A DNA stretch of 36,164 bases. Origin: Acidimicrobiales bacterium. GTDB lineage: Bacteria > Actinomycetota > Acidimicrobiia > Acidimicrobiales > VFJN01. The position numbers and the translations under genes were made by a program. This document shows, piece after piece, positions 7,272 to 15,749 of this stretch. The stretch spans positions 1-36,164 of the forward strand of contig DATHJB010000020.1 of NCBI GenBank assembly GCA_035316325.1. The letters run 5' to 3'. The notes under the pieces were generated by a model. That model was not told where the DNA came from. It did no database searches and saw nothing but the letters and a program-made list of their open reading frames with translations. How positions within the stretch are numbered: the first letter of the stretch is position 1; each line of letters opens with the position of its first letter.

Positions 7272-8777
7272 ATGAACCTGCTCCTGCTGCTGGACATGGC
7301 CGCCGCGGGCCGCGGCGACGAGGTGGTCGTGCAGTCCGGCGACGAGCGGCTCACCGCCGGTGAGCTGCTCACCAGCGCCTGGGCGGGCGCCGAGGTGGCG
7401 GCGGGGGCCGCCGCGCTGGCCTACGTCGGCACCAACGGCCTCGCCTTCCCGATCGGCCTGTTCGCGGCCGCGGCGGCAGGGGTGCCGTTCGTGCCCTTGA
7501 ACTACCGGCTCAGCGACGACCAGCTCCACGACCTGCTGACCCCGCTGGGCGACGTGGTGGTGGTCGCCGAGGGCAAGGCGGCCGAGGCCCTGGCCGCCCG
7601 GGGCCACCACGTGGTCGACACGGCGGCGTTCGTGGCCACGGCCCGGGCCGGGACCGACGCCGGCGAGGTGCCCGAGGACGGCGAGAGCCCGGCGGTGCTG
7701 CTGTACACGAGCGGCACGACCGCCGCGCCCAAGGCCGCGGTGCTCCGGCACCGGCACCTCACGTCGTACGTGATCGGCACCGTGGAGTTCGGTGGGGCCG
7801 GACCGGAGGACGCCGTGCTGGTGAGCGTGCCCCCGTACCACGTGGCCGGTCTCGCCAACCTCCTGAGCAACCTGTACCTCGGGCGGCGCATCGTCTACCT
7901 CGGCCAGTTCGACGCCGCCGCCTGGATCGCCGCGGTCCGCCGGCACGGGATCACCCAGGCGATGGTGGTGCCCACGATGCTGGCCCGCATCTGCGACGTC
8001 CTCGACACCGACGCCGACACCGACGCCGATAGCGGGGGTCTGCCCAGCCTGCGGGCGCTGTCCTACGGGGGCGCCCGCACCCCGGCCACCGTCCTGCAGA
8101 GGGTGATGACCCTGCTGCCCGACGTCGAGCTCACCAACGCCTACGGGCTCACCGAGACCAGCTCCACGATCGCCGTCCTCGGCCCCGACGACCACCGCGC
8201 CGCCCGCGACGGCGACCTGGCGGCGACCGTCCGCCTGGCGTCGGCGGGTCGGGTGCTGCCCACCATCGAGCTGCAGGTCAGAGGGCCCGATGGCAGCCCG
8301 GTCCCGGCCGGTGATCCCGGCGAGATCTGGGTGCGCGGCGAGCAGGTGTCGGGCGAGTACGCCGGCCGGGAGGCGCCGCTCGACGACGACGGCTGGTTCC
8401 CCACCCGCGACCGCGGCTGGGTCGACCCCGACGGCTACCTGTTCATCGAGGGCCGCAGCGACGACACCATCATCCGCGGCGGCGAGAACATCGCCCCCGC
8501 CGAGATCGAGGAAGTGCTGCTCCAGCACCCCGACATCGAGCAGTGCGCGGTGGTCGGCGTCCCCGACGACGAGTGGGGCCAGCGGATCGCCGTCGCCATC
8601 GTGGTCCGGGCCGGCGCCACTCTCGACGCCACCGCGGTCCAGGACTTCGCCCGGCAGTCGCTGCGGGGCTCGAAGACCCCGGAGGTCGTCTCCTTCACCG
8701 CGGAACTGCCCTACACCGAGACGGGCAAGCTGCTGCGCCGGGTGGTGCAGGCCGACCTCATCGGCGCAGGTCCTTAG
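7272..8777 (+). CDS. AMP-forming acyl-CoA synthetase/ligase (ANL superfamily)
   Basis: A 501-residue adenylate-forming enzyme that activates a carboxylic acid to an acyl-CoA via an acyl-AMP. The ATP-binding loop LLYTSGTTAAPKAAVL is near residue 143-157, the A5 motif YGLTETSS near 290, the hinge DRGWVDPDGYLFIEGRSDD near 378, IIRGGENIAPAEIEEVL thereafter, and the catalytic C-terminal Lys is in TETGKLLRR near 486. All key motifs are intact. The start ATG at 7272 is 11 bases after the preceding small gene; the ribosome site is weak, suggesting reinitiation. The substrate is not predictable, though the context of P450, amidohydrolases and aldehyde dehydrogenase suggests an aromatic or alicyclic acid rather than ordinary fatty acid. 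Confidence 0.9.
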   Translation: MNLLLLLDMAAAGRGDEVVVQSGDERLTAGELLTSAWAGAEVAAGAAALAYVGTNGLAFPIGLFAAAAAGVPFVPLNYRLSDDQLHDLLTPLGDVVVVAEGKAAEALAARGHHVVDTAAFVATARAGTDAGEVPEDGESPAVLLYTSGTTAAPKAAVLRHRHLTSYVIGTVEFGGAGPEDAVLVSVPPYHVAGLANLLSNLYLGRRIVYLGQFDAAAWIAAVRRHGITQAMVVPTMLARICDVLDTDADTDADSGGLPSLRALSYGGARTPATVLQRVMTLLPDVELTNAYGLTETSSTIAVLGPDDHRAARDGDLAATVRLASAGRVLPTIELQVRGPDGSPVPAGDPGEIWVRGEQVSGEYAGREAPLDDDGWFPTRDRGWVDPDGYLFIEGRSDDTIIRGGENIAPAEIEEVLLQHPDIEQCAVVGVPDDEWGQRIAVAIVVRAGATLDATAVQDFARQSLRGSKTPEVVSFTAELPYTETGKLLRRVVQADLIGAGP

Positions 8778-8815
8778 GGCGGGTGCGCCGCGGGCATCTC
8801 CGTGCTACTTTTGAT

Positions 8816-8831
8816 GTGACTCAAGTGTTAG
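8816..8831 (+). promoter_or_regulatory. Shared operator-like motif, copy 4 (GTGAC-TCAAG-TGTTAG)
   Basis: GTGACTCAAGTGTTAG, followed by TTG, lies in the 90-base gap between the acyl-CoA ligase stop and the second amidohydrolase start at 8868, oriented with the gene. Together with GACT on the left and AGTT on the right it shows the weak dyad GACY-N8-AGTY common to the set. It suggests that the amidohydrolase has its own controlled promoter. Confidence 0.6.
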
Positions 8832-8867
8832 TTGTAGGAGCATCCACGGGCGACAGGAGGGTCGGCG

Positions 8868-10148
8868 ATGGACATCAACGACATGGTTCTGGTCAGCGTC
8901 GACGACCACGTGGTCGAGCCGCCGCACCTCTTCGAGGACCGGTTGCCCGCCAAGTACGTCGACCTGGCACCCCAGTTCGTCACCCGTGACGACGGCACCA
9001 ACGCCTGGGTCTACGAGGGCCAGGAGATCGCCAACGTCGCGCTCAACGCGGTGTCCGGCCGGCCACCGGAGGAGTACGGGATGGAGCCGACCTCCTTCTC
9101 CGAGATCCGGCCCGGCACCTGGGACATCGACGAGCGGGTGAAGGACATGGACGCCAACGGTGTCCTGGGGTCCCTCTGCTTCCCGTCGTTCCCGCAGTTC
9201 TGCGGCCAGCTCTTCGCCCGCACCGAGGACAAGGACGTCGCCCTGGCGATGGTCCGGGCCTACAACGACTGGCACATCGACGAGTGGTGCGGCACCCACC
9301 CCGGCCGCTTCATCCCCTGCCCGCTGCCGGCCATCTGGGACCCGGAGGTGCTGGCCGCGGAGATCCGCCGCACCGCCGCCAAGGGCGCCCACGCCGTCAC
9401 GTTCTCGGAGAACCCGTCGAAGCTCGGCTGGCCCAGCTTCCACTCCGACCACTGGGACCCGTTCTGGCAGGCCTGTAGCGACGAGGGCGTCGTCGTCTGC
9501 CTCCACATCGGGTCGTCCTCGCAGATGGTGATCACCTCACCGGACGCCCCGATCGACTGCCTGATCACGCTCACGCCGATCAACATCGTGCAGGCGGCCA
9601 CCGACCTGGTCTGGTCGCCGGTGCTGCGCAAGTTCCCCGACCTCAAGATCGCCCTGTCGGAGGGCGGGATCGGCTGGATCCCGTACTTCCTGGAGCGCAT
9701 TGACTACAACTACCGCAAGCACCACCTGTGGACCGGGCAGGACTTCGGCGACAAGCTGCCCAGCGAGGTCTTCAACGACCACATCCTCACGTGCTTCATC
9801 GACGACCGCTTCGGCATGGCGACCCGGGAGTTCCTCCGGCTGGACCACGTGATGTGGGAGTGCGACTACCCCCACTCCGACTCCACCTGGCCGTTCGCAC
9901 CGGAGACGCTCGCCGAGCACCTCGACGGTGTCAGTGATGCCGAGATCGATGCCATCAGCCACCTCAACGCCATGCGGCACTTCTCCTACGACCCCTTCAC
10001 GCCCCAGGGCGGCAAGGAGAGCTCCACCGTCGGCGCGCTGCGCCTGCGGGCCGCCGGCCACGACGTGTCGATCCGGTCGACCAACACCAGCAAGGTCGGC
10101 GGCCACGCCACCCGGGCGGTCGACCTGGCCACGCCGGGCACCCGCTGA
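8868..10148 (+). CDS. Amidohydrolase family 2 (COG2159), paralogue 2
   Basis: A 426-residue TIM-barrel amidohydrolase. The N-terminal metal motif is SVDDHVVEP (Asp12, Asp13, His14), a middle His is in VVVCLHIGSSSQ, and the C-terminal acid is in VMWECDYPHSDSTWP. The strand LKIALSEGGIGWIPYFLERI is typical of the subgroup found in multi-copy catabolic clusters of actinobacteria. About 45 extra C-terminal residues (after HFSYDPF) are not seen in paralogues 1 and 3. The ATG at 8868 has a strong ribosome site (CAGGAGGG). It follows the acyl-CoA ligase by 90 bases with shared motif copy 4 in between. Reaction probably hydrolysis or decarboxylation of a carboxylated ring or ring-cleavage product; not determinable from sequence. 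Confidence 0.87.
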   Translation: MDINDMVLVSVDDHVVEPPHLFEDRLPAKYVDLAPQFVTRDDGTNAWVYEGQEIANVALNAVSGRPPEEYGMEPTSFSEIRPGTWDIDERVKDMDANGVLGSLCFPSFPQFCGQLFARTEDKDVALAMVRAYNDWHIDEWCGTHPGRFIPCPLPAIWDPEVLAAEIRRTAAKGAHAVTFSENPSKLGWPSFHSDHWDPFWQACSDEGVVVCLHIGSSSQMVITSPDAPIDCLITLTPINIVQAATDLVWSPVLRKFPDLKIALSEGGIGWIPYFLERIDYNYRKHHLWTGQDFGDKLPSEVFNDHILTCFIDDRFGMATREFLRLDHVMWECDYPHSDSTWPFAPETLAEHLDGVSDAEIDAISHLNAMRHFSYDPFTPQGGKESSTVGALRLRAAGHDVSIRSTNTSKVGGHATRAVDLATPGTR

Positions 10149-10176
10149 GGGTCGGCTCGGCGTTCGGGCCAGGGCC

Positions 10177-11163
10177 TCACCACTGCTCTGCCAGCCGGGG
10201 GAGCACTTTCGCGGCGATGAGCTCGAGGCTCTCCCAGGCGACGTCCGGGGAGAGGCCGCCCATGAGCGGGTGGAGGCGGAGGCTGCCGCGGGCGCGGGCC
10301 ATGGCCAGGCACTCGTCGGGCGTGACGACGGCGTAGGTGCCGCCGGCCCGCAGCGTGTCGGCGTCGTCGCTGGGCTTGTAGCGGTGGACGCCCTCGGCGG
10401 CGGCGAGCCAGGCGCCGTAGGAGTTGGTCTCGTGGAGGGCGTGGGGGGCGATCTGCGCCCAGGCCCGGTCGGGGTCGTCGGCCACGTGGACGAACAGCGG
10501 CCCGCCGACGGGCGGGGGCGGCCCGGCCTCGCGGCCGAGCTCGCGGCAGGCCTCCTCGTAGGCGGGCCACACCGACGCGTCGACGGGGATGAAGCCGTCG
10601 CCCAGCCGCGCGGCGCGGCGGGCGGCCGCCTTGGTGGAACCGCCCATCAGCAGCACCGGCCCGTTGGGGCGCAGCGGCCGGGGGGTGATGCGCACGCGCC
10701 GGCCCCGGTACTCGAACTCCTCGCCGGTCCAGGCGGCGCGCAGGACGGCGACGCCCTCCTCGACGAGCGCGATCCGGTCGCCCATCTCGTGGCCGTACAT
10801 GGCCAGCTCCTCGGGCCGGTAGCCGGCGCCGATGATGAGGTCGACGCGGCCGCCGCTGGCCAGGTCGAGCACGGCGAGGTCCTCGGCGAGGCGGATCGGG
10901 TCGTACAGCGGCAGCACCAGGGCGCTGACCAGCACCCGCAGCTTGCTCGTCCGGCCCATGACCGCGGCGGCGAGCACCAGCGGGGAGGGGAGGTAGCCGT
11001 CGTCGGAGCCGTGGTGCTCGGTGAGGGCCACCATCCCGAACCCGTGCTCCTCCGCCCACGCGCACTGCTCCAGGGCCGCCCGGTACAGCGCCTCCGCCGG
11101 CACGCCGAACGCCGGCGCCCGCAGGTCGTAGCGCAGCCCCAGCCGGAAGTCGGTCTCGGTCAT
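10177..11163 (-). CDS. LLM-class (luciferase-like) flavin/F420-dependent oxidoreductase
   Basis: A 328-residue bacterial-luciferase-fold TIM barrel. Diagnostic segments are FGMVALTEHHGSDDGYLPSP near residue 43, VLPLYDPIRLAEDLAVLDLA near 83, RVDLIIGAGYRPEELAMYG near 106, and PVLLMGGSTKAAARRAARLGDG near 169. Members use reduced F420 or FMN to oxidise or monooxygenate organic substrates. It is the last gene of a leftward operon: alpha/beta hydrolase, thioesterase-like, then this gene after a 42-base gap. It is convergent with paralogue 2 (28-base gap). A weak ribosome site (GGGGGAAC) precedes the ATG. Cofactor and substrate are not certain. Confidence 0.88.
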   Translation of the reverse strand: MTETDFRLGLRYDLRAPAFGVPAEALYRAALEQCAWAEEHGFGMVALTEHHGSDDGYLPSPLVLAAAVMGRTSKLRVLVSALVLPLYDPIRLAEDLAVLDLASGGRVDLIIGAGYRPEELAMYGHEMGDRIALVEEGVAVLRAAWTGEEFEYRGRRVRITPRPLRPNGPVLLMGGSTKAAARRAARLGDGFIPVDASVWPAYEEACRELGREAGPPPPVGGPLFVHVADDPDRAWAQIAPHALHETNSYGAWLAAAEGVHRYKPSDDADTLRAGGTYAVVTPDECLAMARARGSLRLHPLMGGLSPDVAWESLELIAAKVLPRLAEQW

Positions 11164-11205
11164 GTTCCCCCCACTCGGTTCATATGGTTCAGGCGTTGAG
11201 GCGGT

Positions 11206-11988
11206 TCAGCGGTCGAACGCCCGCGTCGTGGCGACGACCGCGAGCCGGTCGTCGCTGCCGGCGTCTCGCACCTCGACGCGCCCCAGCCCGGCGTGCACGG
11301 CGGCCGACGCCACCGCCGGCCCCACCCGCACGGGCCGCAGGTAGCGCATGGCGATCGAGCTGAGCGTCGCCCCTGGCGCGACCGACAGTGCGGCTTCCTC
11401 CACGGCCAGGGCGACGAGGCCGCCGTTGACGGTCTGCGCGCTGTTCAGGCCGTCGTCGGAGCGATGGAGGACGGCCACCCCCGGCTCGCGGCGCTCGCAG
11501 CGGGCCCGTTCGGCGAACGGCACCTGCAGCCGCTCGCCCGGATCGTCCCGCGAGTCGAGGAGGGCGACGCCGGGCGGCATGGTGAGGCCCGGGTCCGGTG
11601 CGGCCATGAACGACGCGGTGCTGAGGGCGACCGGCATGCCGTGGTCGTCGGTGAAGTCGACACTGCACACGACGATCGAACGTCCGGCCTTGACCGTGCG
11701 GGCCACCGCGTGGATCCCGCCTTCGCCCGGCGGCTGCTGGTAGGCGTGCACGTCGAGCTCGAGCGTGACCGGGACCCGCGGCGCCAGCCCCTCGACGGCG
11801 AGCAGCCCGGCGGCGTGGTCGGACCAGGTGGCGAGGATCGACGTCCTCAGCCGCGTGGTCCCGGGCGCCCACATCTGCGGGGTGACGAGCGCGGAGCCCC
11901 GCATCTCGTCGCCGGCGCGGGCCAGCGCGAAGCCGAGCTCCTGCAGGATGTGCCCGCTGGGGGGCCGGTCGGCGTCGAGGTCCGTCAC
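11206..11988 (-). CDS. Double-hotdog acyl-CoA thioesterase-like protein
   Basis: A 260-residue protein with two hotdog-like halves. The first has the PaaI-type layout (MWAPGTTRLRTSILATWSDH, then VTLELDVHAYQQP, AVARTVKAGRSIVVCSVDFTD). The second repeats it from about residue 175 (NSAQTVNGGLVALAVEEAAL, SSIAMRYLRPVRVGPAVASA, DRLAVVATTRAF). Such proteins hydrolyse acyl-CoA thioesters. The GTG start at 11986-11988 overlaps the TGA of the upstream alpha/beta hydrolase (GTGA), so translation is coupled; the open frame upstream of it is a shadow of that hydrolase. In context it may release CoA from dead-end intermediates or unload a pathway product. Confidence 0.8.
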   Translation of the reverse strand: MTDLDADRPPSGHILQELGFALARAGDEMRGSALVTPQMWAPGTTRLRTSILATWSDHAAGLLAVEGLAPRVPVTLELDVHAYQQPPGEGGIHAVARTVKAGRSIVVCSVDFTDDHGMPVALSTASFMAAPDPGLTMPPGVALLDSRDDPGERLQVPFAERARCERREPGVAVLHRSDDGLNSAQTVNGGLVALAVEEAALSVAPGATLSSIAMRYLRPVRVGPAVASAAVHAGLGRVEVRDAGSDDRLAVVATTRAFDR

Positions 11989-12851
11989 CCGAGCGTGTCG
12001 TCCGCCCAGGCCTGGAGCTGCGGCACCAGAAGCGGCCAGCGGACGAACAGGCCCGCCGCCGCCCCCGCCGTGCGGGAGGCCTGGCGTTCGATCCACTCGG
12101 TGTCGCCCCACGGCGGCTCGACCAGCCGGGTGTCGGGCAGGAGGTCGGCCACCGCCTCCGACGTGGCGCGGGTGTGGTGGGCGTCGCTCTCGCCGCTGCG
12201 GAACACCAGGGCGGGGATGTCGAGCTTGCGGGCGTCGGCGTCGGGCAGGCCGGGGACGACCTCGTCGCCGCAGGGGCAGTACGCGGTCATCCACCGTTCG
12301 AGGGTGGCGATGAGCTCGTGCGGGTCCTGGTCGAGGAAGCGCTGCCGGTTCGACGGGTTGCCTTCCAGCACCTCGGCCCACTCGGGCAGCGCGACCACGG
12401 CCTCCATGCCACCGGTCCAGGCGGCGTGGACCGACCCGCCGCAGTAGTGCGTGGCGAGGGAGATGAGGCCGAAGGGCCCGCCGCTGATCCACCAGACGGC
12501 GAGGCCCGCGGCGACCTCGGGGTGGCGGGCCGCGGCGAGCAGCGACACCCGGGAACCCCCGGAGCCGCCGGCGATCACGGCGGGCGCCATGTCGAGGTGC
12601 GTCAGCAGGCCGGCCATCACGTCGGCCTGCATGGCCGACTCGGACTCGCCGGTGAAGCACACGTCGGACCGCCCGCAGTTGGGCCGGTCCCAGATCAGCA
12701 CCCGGTTGCCGCGCTCGGCCAGCGCCTGGGCCAGCTCCCGCACCCCCGCTGATTCCATGCTGAAGCGACCGCCGGGGGTGATCACCCAGGGTCGCCCGTC
12801 GCCGATCACCTCGTACTCGATCGACAGCCCCTCGACCTCAGCCTGTGCCAT
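11985..12851 (-). CDS. Alpha/beta hydrolase fold protein
   Basis: A 288-residue alpha/beta hydrolase. Features: oxyanion region VITPGGRFSME, WDRPNCGRSD after strand 4, nucleophile elbow IAGGSGGSRVSLLAA (Ser in GGSGG, near residue 105), and a possible acid in FRSGESDAHH near 236. The usual catalytic His near the C-terminus is not evident: the expected stretch reads LVEPPWGDTEWIERQ. Either a His of SDAHH substitutes or the enzyme is altered. The ATG at 12851 was chosen because the 20 codons upstream are unlike the family and overlap the shared motif. A TACGGT -10-like box lies about 7 bases before the ATG, suggesting a leaderless message. It is first gene of the three-gene leftward operon and divergent from paralogue 3. 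Confidence 0.85.
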   Translation of the reverse strand: MAQAEVEGLSIEYEVIGDGRPWVITPGGRFSMESAGVRELAQALAERGNRVLIWDRPNCGRSDVCFTGESESAMQADVMAGLLTHLDMAPAVIAGGSGGSRVSLLAAARHPEVAAGLAVWWISGGPFGLISLATHYCGGSVHAAWTGGMEAVVALPEWAEVLEGNPSNRQRFLDQDPHELIATLERWMTAYCPCGDEVVPGLPDADARKLDIPALVFRSGESDAHHTRATSEAVADLLPDTRLVEPPWGDTEWIERQASRTAGAAAGLFVRWPLLVPQLQAWADDTLG

Positions 12852-12865
12852 GGGTGTACCGTAGT

Positions 12866-12881
12866 GTGACTCGGATGTTAG
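12866..12881 (+). promoter_or_regulatory. Shared operator-like motif, copy 5 (GTGAC-TCGGA-TGTTAG)
   Basis: GTGACTCGGATGTTAG, followed by TTCC, lies in the 96-base divergent gap between the leftward hydrolase operon (start 12851) and the rightward amidohydrolase-dehydrogenase operon (start 12948). It overlaps the presumed leftward promoter, so one bound regulator could control both transcription units. A near match with a six-base spacer (GTGAC, then TGTTAG at 12949-12954) overlaps the start codon of the rightward gene. Confidence 0.6.
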
Positions 12882-12947
12882 TTCCAGAGGAGATCGAGCT
12901 GCGGCGGCCATTGCTGTCGCCGTGGCGTCAGGGATAGGTGACCGACG

Positions 12948-14111
12948 ATGTTAGTGAACGCTGACTTTGTAGTTGACGCCGATTCTCACTGGTCGGAGCC
13001 GCCCGACCTCTTCACCAAGCGGGCGCCCGCCGGGTTCGAGGACCGGGTCCCCCACGTGGAGGACGTCGACGACGAGCCGACGTGGGTCTTCGACGGCCAC
13101 TCGCTCGGCCGGTTCAGCGCCGCCGGGGTGATCGGGCGCGACGGCGTCAAGGAGACCGCCCACAAGGCGCTGTTCGAGTGGCCGCACGACATGATCCACG
13201 TCGGCGCCTACGACCCGAAGGTGCGCCTCGAGGTGCTCGACGAGTGCGGCATCGATGCGCAGGTCATCTTCCCGAGCACCATCGGCCTCGGTGGGCAGGA
13301 CCTCGGCGTGGTGGACGACGAGGCGCTGTGCCGCCTGGCGGTCGAGATCTACAACGACGGGATGGCGGAGATCCAGGCCGAGTCGAACAACCGCCTGTTG
13401 CCGCTGCCGCTCATGCCCGCCTGGAACGTCGACAGCTGCGTCGTCGAGGCCAAGCGGGTGGCGGCGCTCGGCGCCCGGGGCATCAACATGACGTCGGACC
13501 CCCAGGACCTCGGCGCCCCCGACCTGGCCAACCGGGCCTGGGACCCCTTCTGGGAGGTGTGCGCCGAGCTGCAGCTCCCGGTGCACTTCCACATCGGCGC
13601 CAGCGTGACCGGCATGACCTTCTACGGGAAGTACCCGTGGGAGTCCCACCCCGCCAACACCAAGCTCGCCATCGGCGGCACGCTGCTGTTCATCGGCAAC
13701 GCCCGCGTCGTGACCAACCTGATCCTCTCGGGCATGTTCGACCGGCACCCTGACCTGAAGATGGTGTCGGTGGAGAGCGGCGTCGGCTGGATCCCGTTCA
13801 TCCTCGAGACGCTCGACTACGAGATGGCCGAGAACGCCCCGGAGGAGCTGGCGCAGCTGAAGAAGCCGCCGTCGGAGTACTTCCGCAGCAACCTCTACGC
13901 CACGTTCTGGTTCGAGAAGAACCGGAACAAGCTGCCGGCCCTGGTCGAGGCGGTGGGCGAGGACAACATCCTGTTCGAGACCGACTTCCCCCACCCGACC
14001 TGCATGTACCCGAACCCCCTCGAGACCGTCGCCGAGAAGATGGCGACGCTGTCGCCCGAGGCGCAGCGCAAGATCATGGGCGAGAACGCCCGGAAGCTGT
14101 ACCGGCTCTGA
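12948..14111 (+). CDS. Amidohydrolase family 2 (COG2159), paralogue 3
   Basis: A 387-residue metal-dependent amidohydrolase. Metal motif [11 protein letters not shown] (Asp10, Asp12, His14); middle His in [12 protein letters not shown]-terminal acid in [11 protein letters not shown]. It shares with paralogue 2 the strand [20 protein letters not shown] and the AxDPFW motif ([11 protein letters not shown]), so these two are closer to each other than to paralogue 1. It starts the rightward operon and is followed after two bases by the aldehyde dehydrogenase. Ribosome site is weak (AGGTGA). Function is probably hydrolysis or decarboxylation of a pathway carboxylate that yields the semialdehyde used by the next enzyme; this link is inference from adjacency. 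Confidence 0.87.
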   Translation: MLVNADFVVDADSHWSEPPDLFTKRAPAGFEDRVPHVEDVDDEPTWVFDGHSLGRFSAAGVIGRDGVKETAHKALFEWPHDMIHVGAYDPKVRLEVLDECGIDAQVIFPSTIGLGGQDLGVVDDEALCRLAVEIYNDGMAEIQAESNNRLLPLPLMPAWNVDSCVVEAKRVAALGARGINMTSDPQDLGAPDLANRAWDPFWEVCAELQLPVHFHIGASVTGMTFYGKYPWESHPANTKLAIGGTLLFIGNARVVTNLILSGMFDRHPDLKMVSVESGVGWIPFILETLDYEMAENAPEELAQLKKPPSEYFRSNLYATFWFEKNRNKLPALVEAVGEDNILFETDFPHPTCMYPNPLETVAEKMATLSPEAQRKIMGENARKLYRL

Positions 14112-14113
14112 CC

Positions 14114-15601
14114 ATGGAGGCCATCGGGCACTGGGTCGGGGGCCGGGCCGTCGCCGGCACGTCGGGTCGTGTGGGGGCGGTCTACGACCCGGCGCGTGGG
14201 GTGCAGGTGGGGGAGGTGGCGCTCGCCTCCCGGGCCGAGGTCGACGCCGTGGTGGAGTCGGCCGTCTCGGCGGCCGCGGAGTGGGGTGCGTCGTCGACCA
14301 CCCGGCGGGCGGGGCTGCTGTTCCGGCTGCGCGAGCTCATCGACGCGCACAGCGACGACCTGGCGGCGATCGTCAGCCGCCAGCACGGCAAGGTGCTGTC
14401 CGACGCCCGGGGGGAGGTCGCCCGGGGGTTGGACAACGTCGAGTTCGCCTGCGGTGTGCCGCACCTGCTGAAGGGTTCGCACAGCGCCGAGGTGTCCACC
14501 GGCATCGACGTCCACACCGTGCTGCAGCCGGTCGGCGTCGTCGCCGGCATCACGCCGTTCAACTTCCCCGTGATGGTCCCGCTGTGGATGATGGCCAACG
14601 CCCTCGCCTGCGGGAACGCCTTCGTCCTCAAGCCCTCGGAGAAGGACCCCTCGGCGGCCCTCCTGTTGGCCGACCTGGTGACCCGGGCCGGCTTCCCCGA
14701 CGGCGTGCTCAACGTGGTGCAGGGCGACGCCGAGGCCGTCGACGCCCTGCTGACCCATCCTTCTGTGGACGCCGTGTCGTTCGTGGGGAGCACCGCGGTG
14801 GCCCGCCACGTGTACGAGACCGGGACGGCGCACGGCAAGCGCGTCCAGGCGCTCGGGGGCGCCAAGAACCACATGGTCGTGCTCCCCGACGCCGACGTCG
14901 ACGCTGCCGCCGACGCCGCCATCTCCGCCGCCTACGGCTCCGCGGGGGAGCGCTGCATGGCGATCTCGGTGGTGGTCGCGGTAGGTGCCGCGGCCGACCC
15001 GGTGGTCGACGCCATCACGGTGCGGATCCCCGCGGTGGTGGTGGGCCCGGGCGACGATCCGGCGTCGATGATGGGGCCGCTGATCACCCGCGAGCACCGC
15101 GACCGGGTGCGGTCCTACGTGACGGGTGCTCCCGACGAGGGCGCCCGGGTGGTGGTCGACGGCTCGGGCTCCGTGCCCGAAGGCGAAGGGTTCTTCGTCG
15201 GCTGCTCGTTGCTCGACGAGGTCAAGCCGGGCATGCGGGTCTACGACGACGAGATCTTCGGCCCGGTCCTCTCGGTGGTGCGGGTGGGGACGTTCGAGGA
15301 GGCCGTGGCGCTGGTGAACGCCAACCCCTACGGCAACGGCGTGGCCCTGTTCACCCGCGACGGTGGGGCGGCCCGGCAGTTCGAGCGCGAGGTGGAGGTC
15401 GGCATGGTCGGCATCAACGTGCCGATCCCCGTGCCGGTGGCCGCCCACTCGTTCGGCGGTTGGAAGGCGTCGCTGTTCGGCGACAGCCCGATCTACGGCC
15501 CCGACGGCATCCGGTTCTACACCCGGTCGAAGGTCGTGACCTCCCGCTGGCCCGACCCCGCCTCGAGCGCGATCGACCTGGGGTTTCCCACCAACCGCTG
15601 A
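14114..15601 (+). CDS. Methylmalonate-semialdehyde-dehydrogenase-type (CoA-acylating) aldehyde dehydrogenase
   Basis: A complete 495-residue aldehyde dehydrogenase of the MmsA branch. Cofactor motif [14 protein letters not shown] near residue 152, [14 protein letters not shown] near 221, catalytic Cys in [11 protein letters not shown] near 281, and [11 protein letters not shown] near 383. The usual general-base Glu of LELGGKS is replaced by [11 protein letters not shown], a hallmark of CoA-acylating MMSDH enzymes that convert malonate or methylmalonate semialdehyde to an acyl-CoA with release of CO2. It is two bases downstream of amidohydrolase 3 and followed 13 bases later by a truncated reading frame. 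In valine and beta-alanine catabolism MmsA acts with 3-hydroxyisobutyrate dehydrogenase; here the neighbourhood favours a dedicated degradation pathway. Confidence 0.9.
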   Translation: MEAIGHWVGGRAVAGTSGRVGAVYDPARGVQVGEVALASRAEVDAVVESAVSAAAEWGASSTTRRAGLLFRLRELIDAHSDDLAAIVSRQHGKVLSDARGEVARGLDNVEFACGVPHLLKGSHSAEVSTGIDVHTVLQPVGVVAGITPFNFPVMVPLWMMANALACGNAFVLKPSEKDPSAALLLADLVTRAGFPDGVLNVVQGDAEAVDALLTHPSVDAVSFVGSTAVARHVYETGTAHGKRVQALGGAKNHMVVLPDADVDAAADAAISAAYGSAGERCMAISVVVAVGAAADPVVDAITVRIPAVVVGPGDDPASMMGPLITREHRDRVRSYVTGAPDEGARVVVDGSGSVPEGEGFFVGCSLLDEVKPGMRVYDDEIFGPVLSVVRVGTFEEAVALVNANPYGNGVALFTRDGGAARQFEREVEVGMVGINVPIPVPVAAHSFGGWKASLFGDSPIYGPDGIRFYTRSKVVTSRWPDPASSAIDLGFPTNR

Positions 15602-15614
15602 AGGAGCGACCGCC

Positions 15615-15686
15615 ATGGCCGACATCCTGCAGTCGGACCCGTCCCCGACGGTCCGCCTCCTGGAGACGATCACCACCTTCCCATGA
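15615..15686 (+). pseudogene. 23-codon stub, probable truncated third gene of the operon
   Basis: ATG at 15615 has an excellent ribosome site (AAGGAGCG, nine bases upstream) right after the dehydrogenase stop, yet the frame ends after 23 codons (MADILQSDPSPTVRLLETIT, then TFP and TGA). No continuation was recognised in the other frames. The composition looks like the start of an ordinary cytosolic enzyme. A strong translation signal on such a short frame, directly beside an orphan copy of the operator-like motif, suggests that a deletion or rearrangement removed most of the gene. A genuine small protein cannot be excluded. Confidence 0.5.
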
Positions 15687-15696
15687 GCGGAGGAAC

Positions 15697-15712
15697 GTGA
15701 CTAGATCGTTAG
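15697..15712 (+). promoter_or_regulatory. Shared operator-like motif, copy 6 (GTGAC-TAGAT-CGTTAG), orphan
   Basis: GTGACTAGATCGTTAG followed by TTCG fits the pattern with the exact five-base spacer and one change (CGTTAG). Unlike the other copies it precedes no gene start: to the left is the 23-codon stub and to the right the tail of the leftward phosphotransferase gene (stop at 15750). It probably once preceded a gene that has been lost. Confidence 0.5.
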
Positions 15713-15749
15713 TTCGCGTGGCTGGCAGCGACGTGTGGTCCGGCCGAGC

